DNA of 64,000 nt from NCEH01 sp002257205 (GTDB lineage Bacteria; Pseudomonadota; Alphaproteobacteria; Rhizobiales; Xanthobacteraceae): assembly GCF_043195105.1 (NCBI RefSeq), contig NZ_JBAFWO010000002.1; one strand, 5' to 3'. Every line of letters begins with the position of its first letter. Position 1 is the stretch's first letter. Positions 33,667 through 42,536 of this stretch are shown here, in pieces. Made by a program: the position numbers and the translations under genes. The notes beneath the pieces were generated by a model. That model searched no databases. It saw only the letters and a list, made by a program, of their open reading frames with translations, and was not told the DNA's origin.

Positions 33667-34857
33667 ATGCCGCCTCTCTTTCCCATCGACGACGCAGGCT
33701 TCCTCGCGGCGCGGCGCGCGGCGCTGCTGGATCTTGCCGGCGCGCGTGGATGTGCCGGGATCGCGGTGTTCGGCCATGGAAGCGCGCTCGGCACGGGCAC
33801 GAAATCCCACGGCGCGCTGCGGTTTTTGAGCGGTTGGGACGGACATGAGAGCGCCGCGCTTCTGCTGATCCTGCCCGAAGGCGCGCGCCTCCTGGTGGCG
33901 AGCCCCTTCATGGTGCCGCTCGCCCGCGATCTGCGCCCCGACCTTGTGGTGCATGATGTGCGGCCCGGCGCCTGGGGCGCAACGCTCGGCGCGCTGCTGC
34001 CGGTGGGCGCGCGGCTCGGCCGCGTCGGTTTCGATGAGATACCGGCGGGCATCCACCGCGATCTTGGCGATTTCGGCCATGGACCCGCGCTGGATGCGGA
34101 CGTGGCGCGGCTCCGCCTGGTGAAGGATGCCGCCCAGCAGCATCTCCACCGCGCCGCCGCCGCTTTATGCGACGAGCTGTTCGCGGCCTTGGGCGCAGAG
34201 CTTTCCGCCCGCCTGCCGGCTTGGCAGATCCAACTGAACCTGGAGATGCGCGCCCGCCGCGCCGGCGCCGATTATTGCCGCACCTGGCTCACCATCGCGC
34301 CGCAGGCGGATTATTGCCGCTATTGGCGCGAGGAAGCCCTGGCGGTGCCGCAGGCCGGAGACCAGGTGCTGCTCGGCGTGGCCCTGACGGTGGACGGGCA
34401 TTGGGGCCACGGCATCCGCATGGGCAGCATCGGCCCGCAGAGCGCGGCGCATGCGGAACTTGCCGGGCATGTGGACGCGATGCTCGAGGCCGGCCTTGCT
34501 GCGCTGCGTCCCGGCCTGCCGCTGGCCGGCGTGGAAGCCGCCATGGAAGCGGAACGCCTCCGGCGCGGGCTCGCCGCCGGCGATCCCGGTGTGCGCCGGT
34601 TCAGAAACGGCCACGGGCTCGGCTGTTCCTATGAGGACCCTTTGCTGACCGACGCGTTCCGCCAGCATTTCGACCCCACCGCCGCGCCGGTGGTCGCGCC
34701 CGAGCTCACCCTTTCGCCGGGCATGCTGTTTGAACTGCACCCCAATCTGTTCGTCGCCGGTCTCGGTGGGGCCGCGCTGGGCGAAATGGTGCTGCTGTCG
34801 CCCCACGGCGCAGACGTGTTGCTGCGCTTTCCGCGCTCCTGCGTGCAATGGAGCTGA
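33667..34857 (+). CDS. Creatinase-like M24-family protein lacking metal-ligand aspartates
   Basis: A 396-residue protein with a creatinase-type N-terminal domain (about 1-155; GALRFLSGWDGHESAALLLI) and a pita-bread C-terminal domain. In metal-dependent M24 peptidases two Asp residues occur in IDAG...DITR motifs; here the equivalent stretch is LLGVALTVDGHWGHGIRMG, with neither Asp in place. The catalytic-type His (NGHGLG) and two Glu (FELHPN, ALGEMVLL) remain. That pattern is like creatinase and related C-N hydrolases that work without metals, so it probably hydrolyses a small nitrogen compound rather than peptides. First gene of the TRAP operon, 63 bases before the binding protein. Confidence 0.75.
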   Translation: MPPLFPIDDAGFLAARRAALLDLAGARGCAGIAVFGHGSALGTGTKSHGALRFLSGWDGHESAALLLILPEGARLLVASPFMVPLARDLRPDLVVHDVRPGAWGATLGALLPVGARLGRVGFDEIPAGIHRDLGDFGHGPALDADVARLRLVKDAAQQHLHRAAAALCDELFAALGAELSARLPAWQIQLNLEMRARRAGADYCRTWLTIAPQADYCRYWREEALAVPQAGDQVLLGVALTVDGHWGHGIRMGSIGPQSAAHAELAGHVDAMLEAGLAALRPGLPLAGVEAAMEAERLRRGLAAGDPGVRRFRNGHGLGCSYEDPLLTDAFRQHFDPTAAPVVAPELTLSPGMLFELHPNLFVAGLGGAALGEMVLLSPHGADVLLRFPRSCVQWS

Positions 34858-34920
34858 ATTGACCCGTAATATCCATCAATAAAACAAAGATCAAAACCCA
34901 GACCAACCAGAGGATCTAAA

Positions 34921-35964
34921 ATGAAACACCTGACCTTAGTCGCCGCCGCATTGTTCGCCGCGACTCTCTCCGCCGGCGCGCAGGAATTGCCCAAGACGAA
35001 TCTGAAGGTCGTGGGCGGCCTGAGCAATCTCACCGCCTATCAGGATTATGAAAAGCCGTTCTGGACCAAGACGATCCCCGAGAAATCCAACGGCCAGGTG
35101 ACGGCCGAGATCAAGGGCTTCAACGAAATGGGCCTGAAGGGCCCGGAACTGCTGCGCCTGATGTCCCAGGGCGTGGTGGAATTCGGCACCGCCACCTTGT
35201 CCTATTTCGCCTCGGACAATCCGATCAACGAAGCCATCGACCTCGCCGGCCTTGCCCCCGACGCGCAGACCGCCCGCAAGGTGACCGATGCCTTCGAGCC
35301 GGTGCTCGCCAAGCTGTATGGCGATGGTTCCAACGTGCGGCTGCTCGGCATTTCCACCTATCCGGCGCAGGTCCTGTTCTGCAATGCCGACATCAAGAGC
35401 CTGGCGGACCTGAAGGGCAAGAAGGTGCGCACCTCCTCGCGCACCCAGGCCGAGTTCGTGGAAGCCTTCGGTGGTTCGAGCGTGACCATGGCGTTCGGCG
35501 AAGTGGTGCCGGCGCTTCAGAACAAGGTGGTGGATTGCGCCATCACCGGATCGCTCTCGGGCTATTCGGCCAAGTGGTATGAAGTCTCCACCCATCTCGT
35601 GGCGCTGCCGATCAACTGGAACCAGCAGATCCACGCCGTGAACGAGAAGGCCTGGCAGAAGCTGGACCCGAAGGTGCAGGCGTTCTTGCAGACCAACATC
35701 AAGGGCATGGTCAACGACATCTGGGCCGCCGCCGCCAAGCAGACCCAGCAGGGCTATGACTGCAACACCGGCGCCGCCGCTTGCCCGTTCGATGTGAAGG
35801 GCAAGATGGTGCTGGTGACCCCGAGCGATGCCGACAAGGCGCTGCTGCGCAAGGTGCTGGAAGACCAGATCCTGCCCAAGTGGGCGGCCCGCTGCTCGGC
35901 CGATTGTGTCGCCAGCTTCAATGCCACCATCGGCAAGGAACTCGGTCTCGCCGTCAACAAGTGA
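34921..35964 (+). CDS. TRAP transporter solute-binding protein (DctP family)
   Basis: A 347-residue periplasmic receptor with a cleavable signal peptide (MKHLTLVAAALFAATLSAGA). The DctP hallmark region is present: DLKGKKVRTSSRTQAEFVEA containing the carboxylate-binding Arg, then MAFGEVVPALQNKVVDCAIT. The C-terminal part has four Cys (CNTGAAACPF and CSADC) that may form disulfides, unusual for the family. The ligand is presumably an organic acid or zwitterion with a carboxylate. AGAGGA ribosome site before the ATG. Confidence 0.92.
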   Translation: MKHLTLVAAALFAATLSAGAQELPKTNLKVVGGLSNLTAYQDYEKPFWTKTIPEKSNGQVTAEIKGFNEMGLKGPELLRLMSQGVVEFGTATLSYFASDNPINEAIDLAGLAPDAQTARKVTDAFEPVLAKLYGDGSNVRLLGISTYPAQVLFCNADIKSLADLKGKKVRTSSRTQAEFVEAFGGSSVTMAFGEVVPALQNKVVDCAITGSLSGYSAKWYEVSTHLVALPINWNQQIHAVNEKAWQKLDPKVQAFLQTNIKGMVNDIWAAAAKQTQQGYDCNTGAAACPFDVKGKMVLVTPSDADKALLRKVLEDQILPKWAARCSADCVASFNATIGKELGLAVNK

Positions 35965-36030
35965 CGGTGCCGGCGCGGGAGGGCCGGTGTGTCCGGTCCT
36001 CCCGACCGTCGCGTCCGTGGAGCCTCTGCC

Positions 36031-36654
36031 ATGAACAGCCCGACACCCCATCCAGCGCTTGCCAAGGTGCTCAGCTTCGCCGAAGCCCTGTCGCGGGGCG
36101 CGGTATGGTTCGGCGGGGCGCTCACCATCGCCAGCGTGCTGCTGATCTCCTTCGACGTGCTGTGCCGCAAGTTCATCGGCTGGACCACCGGCGGGGCGGA
36201 TGAACTCTCCAGCTACGCCTTCGCCATCAGCACGTCCTGGTCGCTCGCCTTCGCGACGCTCCAGCGGGCCAATGTGCGCGTCGACGTGCTTTATCAATAC
36301 ATGCCGGTGCGCGTCGCAGCGGTGCTCGACTGGTTGTCGCTGGTGGCGCTCGGCACCTTCATGGGCGTGCTGACCTATTACGCCTATGACGTGGTCGGAA
36401 CCTCCATCGCCCAGGGTTCCCACGCCAATACGCCGCTCGCCACGCCTTTGTTCATTCCCCAGGGCCTGTGGTTCCTCGGGCTGGTGTTCATGTGCGTGAT
36501 CCTCGCCATGATGCTGCTGCGCGCCTCGGTGGCGCTCGTCACGGGCGACATCGCGACGGTGAAATCCATCGCCGGCGTGCGCTCCACCCAGGAGGAGGCC
36601 GAGGAAGAAGCCGCCGCCGGCGAACGCATGGTGAAGGGAGAGGTGGCATCATGA
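36031..36654 (+). CDS. TRAP transporter small permease (DctQ family)
   Basis: A 207-residue inner-membrane protein with four predicted helices. RKFIGWTTGGADELSSYAFA and the following SWSLAFATLQRANVRVD are typical DctQ stretches. The C-terminus is strongly acidic (EEAEEEAAAGE). The ATG at 36031 has GGAG 8 bases upstream. It overlaps the large permease by ATGA. Confidence 0.9.
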   Translation: MNSPTPHPALAKVLSFAEALSRGAVWFGGALTIASVLLISFDVLCRKFIGWTTGGADELSSYAFAISTSWSLAFATLQRANVRVDVLYQYMPVRVAAVLDWLSLVALGTFMGVLTYYAYDVVGTSIAQGSHANTPLATPLFIPQGLWFLGLVFMCVILAMMLLRASVALVTGDIATVKSIAGVRSTQEEAEEEAAAGERMVKGEVAS

Positions 36655-37934
36655 TCGCGACCACCATCGTCCTTCTGCTGGTGCTGATCGGCCTGTCGAT
36701 TCCGGTGGGCGCGGCCCTCGGCGTGCTCGGGCTCATCCTTGATCCGCTCTATTCCATGCTCCCGCTCTCGCGCGCCATGGGCGAATTGGCCTGGAGCACC
36801 AACAACGAATTCCTGCTGGTCGCCATTCCGCTGTTCATCCTGCTGGGCGAAGTGCTGCTGCGGGCGGGCTTCGCGGAGCGCATGTACAGCGCCATGAGCC
36901 TGTGGCTCTCCTGGCTGCCGGGCGGGCTGATGCATGCCAATATCGGCGCCTCGGCGCTGTTCGCGGCGACCTCCGGCTCCAGCGTCGCCACCGCGGCGAC
37001 GGTGGGCACGGTGTCGATCCCGCAGATCAAGCGCTATGGCTATAACGAGCCGCTGTTCCTCGGCTCGCTGGCCGCCGGTGGCACGCTGGGCATCCTGATC
37101 CCGCCGTCCATCAACCTCGTGATCTACGGCGTGCTCACCAATTCCTCGGTGCCGAAGCTCTATCTCGCCGGCATTATTCCCGGCCTGCTGCTGGCGGGCC
37201 TGTTCATGTTCACCATCATCGTGGCCTGCATCGCCAAGCCCCAATGGGGCGGGCAGAAGATCCAGGCGAGCTGGGGCGAGCGGCTGCGCAGCCTGGTGCA
37301 TCTCGCCCCCCCACTGGGCATCTTCCTGCTGGTGGTCGGCTCGATCTATGCCGGGCTCGCGACGCCCACGGAGGCGGCGGCGCTCGGCGTGCTGGGCGCG
37401 CTCATCCTCGCCGCCTGGTTCGGCCGGCTGACACTGACCATGCTGCGCGCGGCGGTGGAAGGCACCATGAAGGCAACGGCGATGATCATGCTGATCATCC
37501 TCGCGGCCAGCTTCCTCAACTTCGTTATGTCGGCCACGGGGATCACCGACGCCATCACCAATTCCATCTCCGGGCTCGGGATTTCCGCGACGGCGATGCT
37601 GTTCGTGATCGTGATCTTCTACCTGATCCTCGGCTGCTTCATGGAGACGCTCTCCATGATGATTACCACCATCCCGATCGTGGCGCCGATCATGTTCCAG
37701 CTCGGCTACGACCCGATCTGGCTCGGCATCCTCATCATCATCCTGGTGGAAGCGGCGCTCATCACCCCGCCTGTCGGCCTCAACCTGTTCGTGGTGCAGA
37801 GCCTGCGCAAGAGCGGGTCGATGGGGGCGGTGATCGTCGGTTCCCTGCCGTTCGTCTTCGCTATGGCGGTGCTGCTGGTGCTGATCTCCGTCTTTCCGGG
37901 CCTCGCCCTGTACCTGCCGCGCGTCTTCTCCTGA
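36651..37934 (+). CDS. TRAP transporter large permease (DctM family)
   Basis: A 427-residue protein with about 12 hydrophobic helices that couples uptake to a sodium or proton gradient. Family landmarks include PLFILLGEVLLRAGFAERMY, SGSSVATAATVGTVSIPQIK and GGTLGILIPPSINLVIYGVL, and later TPTEAAALGVLGALI. Start overlaps the dctQ stop. With the two preceding genes it forms a complete TRAP importer. Confidence 0.95.
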   Translation: MIATTIVLLLVLIGLSIPVGAALGVLGLILDPLYSMLPLSRAMGELAWSTNNEFLLVAIPLFILLGEVLLRAGFAERMYSAMSLWLSWLPGGLMHANIGASALFAATSGSSVATAATVGTVSIPQIKRYGYNEPLFLGSLAAGGTLGILIPPSINLVIYGVLTNSSVPKLYLAGIIPGLLLAGLFMFTIIVACIAKPQWGGQKIQASWGERLRSLVHLAPPLGIFLLVVGSIYAGLATPTEAAALGVLGALILAAWFGRLTLTMLRAAVEGTMKATAMIMLIILAASFLNFVMSATGITDAITNSISGLGISATAMLFVIVIFYLILGCFMETLSMMITTIPIVAPIMFQLGYDPIWLGILIIILVEAALITPPVGLNLFVVQSLRKSGSMGAVIVGSLPFVFAMAVLLVLISVFPGLALYLPRVFS

Positions 37935-37971
37935 GGCGCGGCTTTCCCCCGGTCTTTCTTCGCAGGTTGTC

Positions 37972-38658
37972 ATGGAACTGAATTTCAACGTCGAAGCCGA
38001 GGGCGCCGCGCGGGCGCTCAAGGTCAATCTCACCGCTCTCGTCGTCGCCGGCTGGGCCGGGCGCGACATGGCTGCCATCGAGCACCACATCGAGGAGCTG
38101 TACGCCATCGGCGTGCCGCGCCCGAGCACCGTGCCGCTTTATTATCGCGCCGCCGAGAACCTCATGACCCAGGCCGACCGCATCCAGGTGCTGGGCGCGG
38201 CGACCTCGGGCGAGGTGGAGACCTTCGTGTTCTCCGCCGAGGGCGAGATGTATGTCAGCCTGTCCTCGGACCATACCGACCGCAAGCTGGAGACGCAGGG
38301 CGTCGCGCTTTCCAAGCAGATCTGCGCCAAGCCCATCGCCCGCACCGCCTGGCGCTTCGCGGACGTTGCCGGCCATTGGGACGAAATGATCATCCGCGCC
38401 TTCATCGAGGAAGGCGGCAAGAGCGTGCTCTATCAGGAAGGCCCGCTCTCCACGCTGCGTCCGCCGCTGGAGCTGATCGAGGGCTTCACGGGCGGTGCCA
38501 AGGCCCTGCCGGCGGGTGTCGGCATGATCTGCGGCACGGTGGGTGCCATCGGCGGCATTCGCCCGGCGCCGGCCTTCACCATGGAGCTGTTCGACCCGGT
38601 GAAGGGCCGCACGATCCACCACAGCTACACCATCGACATCCTGCCGGAAGTGGCCTGA
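37972..38658 (+). CDS. DUF2848 protein
   Basis: A 228-residue soluble protein starting MELNFNVEAEGAARALKVNL. The C-terminal half with EGFTGGAKALPAGVGMICGT and PAPAFTMELFDPVKGRTIHH is the conserved DUF2848 region. No function is established. The fold suggested by ...FEMELFDPVLGR-type endings resembles fumarylacetoacetase-like proteins, but I would not assign an activity. It lies 37 bases after dctM and 2 bases before the amidase, so it is a cytoplasmic partner in degrading the imported compound. Confidence 0.8.
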   Translation: MELNFNVEAEGAARALKVNLTALVVAGWAGRDMAAIEHHIEELYAIGVPRPSTVPLYYRAAENLMTQADRIQVLGAATSGEVETFVFSAEGEMYVSLSSDHTDRKLETQGVALSKQICAKPIARTAWRFADVAGHWDEMIIRAFIEEGGKSVLYQEGPLSTLRPPLELIEGFTGGAKALPAGVGMICGTVGAIGGIRPAPAFTMELFDPVKGRTIHHSYTIDILPEVA

Positions 38659-38660
38659 CC

Positions 38661-40019
38661 ATGATGCGCCCCCTCACCGATCTGCGCGCCGACCTCGACG
38701 CTGGCCGCACCAGCGCCGTCGCCCTGGCGGACGCGGCGCTCGACCGCGCGGGCGATCCGGCCGGGGAGGGGGCGCGGGTGTTCACGACGCTCTATGGAAC
38801 GCGCGCCGGCGAACTGGCGCGCGCCTCCGACGCGGTGCACAGGGCGGGCGTTTCCCGCTCGCCCATCGAAGGCCTGCCGCTCTCCGTCAAGGACCTGTTC
38901 GACGTGGCCGGCGAGACCACGCGCGCCGGATCGGTGGCGCTTGACGACGCGCCGCCCGCCGCTGCCCATTCCCCGGTCGTGGCGCGCCTGCTGGCCGCCG
39001 GGGCGGTGCTGACCGGCCGCACCAATATGACCGAGTTCGCCTTTTCCGGCCTCGGCCTCAATCCCCATTACGGCACGCCGCTGAATCCCTATGACCGGGC
39101 CACCGGGCGCATTCCAGGCGGCTCCTCCTCGGGCGCCGCGGTTTCGGTGAGCGACGGCATGGCTGCGGCCGCCATCGGCACCGACACCGGCGGCTCGGTG
39201 CGCATTCCCGCCGCTTTGTGCGGCCTCACCGGCTTTAAGCCGACCGCGCGCCGTGTGCCGCGCGACAGCGTGCTGCCGCTGTCCACCAGCCTGGATTCCA
39301 TCGGCCCCATCGCGCCGACCGTGACTTGTTGCGCGATCCTCGATTCCATTCTCTCCGGCAGTGGGGCGGAGGTGCCGGCCCCCGCCGCGCTTGAGGGATT
39401 GCGGCTCGCCGTGCCGACCACCATGGCCCTCGACGGCATGGACAGCGCGGTCTCCGCCGCCTTTTCCCAGGCGCTCTCGATCCTTTCGGCGGCGGGCGCG
39501 CAGGTGCGCGAGATTGCCGTTCCCGAGTTCGCGCAGCTTCCCGCCATCAATGCCAAGGGCGGCCTCATCGCCGCGGAGGCATGGCACTGGCATCGTGCGC
39601 TGATCGAGCGCGCGGGGCCGCGCTATGATCCGCGCGTCCTGGTGCGGCTCATGCGTGGGCGGGACATGTCGGCGGCCGATTATATCGATGTGCTGGAGGC
39701 TCGTGCCGCCTGGATCGCCGCGCTCGAAGCGCGCATCGCGCCGTTCGATGCCCTGCTCCTGCCGACCGTGCCCGTCATCGCCCCCGCGCTCGCCACGCTG
39801 GAGGCGGACGACGCCGCCTATGGGGCTGCCAATATCCTCATGCTGCGCAACCCCACCTTCATCAATTTCCTCGACGGCTGCGCCCTGTCGATTCCCTGCC
39901 ACTGGCCCGGAACGGCTCCGGTCGGCCTGATGATCGCCGGGGCGGCGGGCCGCGACCGCGCGATCCTGGCCATCGGACAAGCGGCGGAGGCGGCGCTTGA
40001 CGCCGCCCTGCGCCGCTGA
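38661..40019 (+). CDS. Amidase-signature family hydrolase
   Basis: A 452-residue amidase with the complete Ser-cisSer-Lys triad: Lys77 (PLSVKDLF), Ser155 (GGSSSGAA) and nucleophile Ser179 (TDTGGSVRIPA). It hydrolyses a carboxamide or related C-N bond; the substrate is unknown. It starts MMRPLTDLRADLDAG 2 bases after the DUF2848 stop. AtzF, GatA and other amidases share this fold; the operon context argues for catabolism rather than tRNA amidotransfer, as no GatB or GatC is nearby. Confidence 0.92.
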   Translation: MMRPLTDLRADLDAGRTSAVALADAALDRAGDPAGEGARVFTTLYGTRAGELARASDAVHRAGVSRSPIEGLPLSVKDLFDVAGETTRAGSVALDDAPPAAAHSPVVARLLAAGAVLTGRTNMTEFAFSGLGLNPHYGTPLNPYDRATGRIPGGSSSGAAVSVSDGMAAAAIGTDTGGSVRIPAALCGLTGFKPTARRVPRDSVLPLSTSLDSIGPIAPTVTCCAILDSILSGSGAEVPAPAALEGLRLAVPTTMALDGMDSAVSAAFSQALSILSAAGAQVREIAVPEFAQLPAINAKGGLIAAEAWHWHRALIERAGPRYDPRVLVRLMRGRDMSAADYIDVLEARAAWIAALEARIAPFDALLLPTVPVIAPALATLEADDAAYGAANILMLRNPTFINFLDGCALSIPCHWPGTAPVGLMIAGAAGRDRAILAIGQAAEAALDAALRR

Positions 40020-40035
40020 CCCGCGGAGGCGCCAC

Positions 40036-40839
40036 ATGTCCCCCATCTCTTCCCCATCTCTTCCCGCGATGCCGTACGAGGCCCGCCTCGCCGCCCGTTC
40101 CGGCGCGTTGAGCGGTCCGACGGCCAATGTCGCCCCCGGTTTCGTCCAGGCCAATCTCGCCATTCTGCCGCGCGCGCTGGCGTATGATTTCCTGCTGTTC
40201 TGTCAGCGCAACCCGAAGCCTTGCCCGCTGGTGGGGGTGTCGGAAGTGGGCGATCCGTTCCTCCCGCTGCTCGGCCGCGACCTCGACATCCGCACCGATA
40301 TTCCGCGCTACCGGGTGTGGCGCGCGGGCGAGCTCGTCAGCGAACCCACGGACATCACCGATCTGTGGCGGGACGATCTGGTCGCCTTCCTGATCGGCTG
40401 CTCGTTTTCGTTCGAAGAGGCCATGCTCGCCGCCGGGCTGCCGGTGCGCCATATCGAGCAGGGCAGCAACGTGCCCATGTATCGCACCTCCATCGCCACC
40501 CAGCCGGCGGGGCGATTCAGCGGGCCGCTCGTGGTCTCCATGCGCCCGCTCTCGCCGGCCGATGCCATCCGCGCCGCGCAGGTGACTTCGCGTTTTCCCT
40601 CCGTGCACGGCGCGCCGGTGCATATCGGCGATCCCGCGGCCATCGGCATCGCCGACATCGGCGCGCCGGATTATGGCGACCCGGTCGAGATCCGGCCCGG
40701 CGAAGTGCCCGTGTTCTGGGCCTGCGGCGTCACCCCGCAGGCGGTGATCGCCAGCGTTCGGCCGGAATTCTGCATCACCCACGCGCCCGGCCATATGCTG
40801 GTGTGCGACATCGCAAATGGCGCGCTGGCCTCCATGTGA
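40036..40839 (+). CDS. DUF1445 putative hydro-lyase / D-glutamate cyclase-like protein
   Basis: A 267-residue soluble protein of the YcsI/DUF1445 family, with the conserved stretches GFVQANLAILP, DIRTDIPRYRVWRAGE, FLIGCSFSFEEAMLAAGLPV and the C-terminal FWACGVTPQAVI and ITHAPGHMLVCDI. One mammalian member is known as D-glutamate cyclase (D-glutamate to 5-oxo-D-proline); bacterial members are annotated as hydro-lyases without proof. A GGAGG 6 bases before the ATG at 40036 sets the start. Last gene of the operon, meeting the phosphatase gene tail to tail. Confidence 0.85.
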   Translation: MSPISSPSLPAMPYEARLAARSGALSGPTANVAPGFVQANLAILPRALAYDFLLFCQRNPKPCPLVGVSEVGDPFLPLLGRDLDIRTDIPRYRVWRAGELVSEPTDITDLWRDDLVAFLIGCSFSFEEAMLAAGLPVRHIEQGSNVPMYRTSIATQPAGRFSGPLVVSMRPLSPADAIRAAQVTSRFPSVHGAPVHIGDPAAIGIADIGAPDYGDPVEIRPGEVPVFWACGVTPQAVIASVRPEFCITHAPGHMLVCDIANGALASM

Positions 40840-40878
40840 GGCGCGGTTGGGAAGCGCGGTTGTGAGGCGGGCGGCCGG

Positions 40879-42210
40879 TCAGGGCGACGACCGCTCCGGC
40901 TTTCCCACGCAGGCCGGGTCGATGGCCTCGCTCGCGATCTGGCGGAAGCGCGCAAACGGGCAGAGGCCATCCGCGCCGGTTTCACAGGCGGGAAGCGGCA
41001 ACAGCGCTGAGGCCGGCGGGGTGGCGTCGGAGAGCACCGCGTCCGCGTGCATCTGCATGATGGTCTGGGCGAAATAGACGAGGCGGACCATGCTTTCGCC
41101 CTTGGAGCTCCGCCACAGCTCGAAGGCAATGGCGCCGCCCGGCGGCACCTGCTCGGGCTGATAGCTTTCAAGCTGCCAGCGCAGATCGAGCATGCCCGCG
41201 ACATTCAAGATCAGATCGTCATGGCTGGCGAAGACCTGGAGCGCGGGACCCTCGCCCGCCGTCGCCTCCAGCGCCTCCAGAACCCGGGCGAGCACCGGCG
41301 ATCCCTTTTTCACGGCCTGGTATTTCGGCATGTGCGCGGCGCGGTCGTAAAAGGCATGGATGGCGCTGACGAAAGTGAGCGCCTGCGGCAGCGGACGGCC
41401 GCTCGCCGCCTCCAGCCGGCCCCAGGCCACCTGGTCGGGCGGGTGGCCGGCGGCATATTGCATGAGGAATTGCTCGGACGGCGCGGTGGCGAGGGCGATC
41501 GGCCCCGGCGCTTCGGCGGAAACCGGTACGCTTGCGAGCGAGCACGGGGCGGTGGCGCCGTGGGCCGCGCAGCCGGCAGCGGAAAAGGGGCCGAGCGCCG
41601 CATCCATGGCGGCAAGGGGCGCGCGCAACGTGCCCGCCGCCGCCACGGCCCAGGAGCCGCCGGCCATGGCCTGCGCGGCACGGGCCGCCAGCGCGGGATC
41701 GAAGCCGCAGGACGGCCCCTTATAGACATCGGCACTGACCGACCAGCGGGGGATCGCGCAGCCGGGGAACATGGCGTCCATCAGCGCGCCGGCCGTGACG
41801 ATGGTGCGCTCGGAGCTATCGGCGGTGAAGGCGGCGGCGTCGGGCGGGGGGCAGGCGCCGCCAGCCAGCAGGCCGAGCGCAGCATAATGGCTGCGATAGA
41901 AGTGGCCGAGCCGGGCGACGCGGCCATAGCCTTCCGGCAGCAGGTGTCCGGCCGCGACATCCGCCGGCCAGGGGCGGTTCGCGAGCGCGTCGAAGCAGGC
42001 GCCCGATGTCGCTGGCGCGCAGCGCGTGGCCTTGGTGGGGCCGCGCAGGCCGTGGCGGCTCAAAAGCACCACGCCCTGGAGGCGCGCGCCCGCCGGTGCG
42101 GAAAGCCCGGCCGGCGCCTGTGCCCGCGCCGCGCCGGCATCGGCCAGCGCCGAGGCGCAGAGGGCGGAAAACATCAGGAAAACGGTACGCAGGACGAAAA
42201 GATACGGCAC
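40879..42210 (-). CDS. Secreted histidine acid phosphatase (AppA/Agp-like)
   Basis: Branch-2 histidine phosphatases hydrolyse phytate, glucose-1-phosphate and similar esters in the periplasm. The catalytic RHGxRxP is seen as LLSRHGLRGPT (Arg52, His53 from the chosen start) and the proton donor HD as VFASHDDLILN. The signal peptide (LRTVFLMFSALCASALADAG, then AARA) starts cleanly from the GTG at 42210, which has GGGG 6 bases upstream; ATGs at 42264 and 42174 are alternatives. Several Cys may form disulfides. It is not part of the neighbouring operons. Confidence 0.85.
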   Translation of the reverse strand: MPYLFVLRTVFLMFSALCASALADAGAARAQAPAGLSAPAGARLQGVVLLSRHGLRGPTKATRCAPATSGACFDALANRPWPADVAAGHLLPEGYGRVARLGHFYRSHYAALGLLAGGACPPPDAAAFTADSSERTIVTAGALMDAMFPGCAIPRWSVSADVYKGPSCGFDPALAARAAQAMAGGSWAVAAAGTLRAPLAAMDAALGPFSAAGCAAHGATAPCSLASVPVSAEAPGPIALATAPSEQFLMQYAAGHPPDQVAWGRLEAASGRPLPQALTFVSAIHAFYDRAAHMPKYQAVKKGSPVLARVLEALEATAGEGPALQVFASHDDLILNVAGMLDLRWQLESYQPEQVPPGGAIAFELWRSSKGESMVRLVYFAQTIMQMHADAVLSDATPPASALLPLPACETGADGLCPFARFRQIASEAIDPACVGKPERSSP

Positions 42211-42342
42211 GTCGCACCCCGGCAGATTCGCGCATTCCGACGCATTTCGGAAGGTGTCCCACATGGCCCGCGGCGGTTCACGCGGATTCGGTGGCGAACG
42301 GGACGCGGGCGGACTGTATCGAGCTGTAACACCGCGCCCGCT

Positions 42343-42391
42343 CGTCACAATCTGCGACAGTTTCGGGCGTTCCTGGCAAAATTCTGCGATG
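42343..42391 (+). promoter_or_regulatory. Triple direct repeat upstream of the cytochrome c gene
   Basis: Three heptamers, CGTCACA (42343), TGCGACA (42353) and TGCGATG (42385), are spaced 10 and 32 bases apart. The same spacing recurs at 43068-43116 and, inverted, at 49963-50012. About one helical turn and three turns apart, they would lie on one DNA face, suggesting a response-regulator binding array. Confidence 0.5.
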
Positions 42392-42536
42392 GGCGCGGGC
42401 GATGGTGCGCGGGTCGGAGTTGTCCTCCGCATTCCTCAGCCGTTCCGGCGCACCGCCCGGCCGGCGGCATGTCGTGTCCGGGCCCGGCCTGGATGATGCC
42501 CAGCCGCCGGCCGCGCGCCTTTCAAAAGGAGCATTG

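Noticed and set aside
36384..38129. 581-codon minus-strand frame opposite dctM
   Set aside because: His/Asp/Gln-rich antisense of a membrane protein gene; the TRAP genes explain the region.
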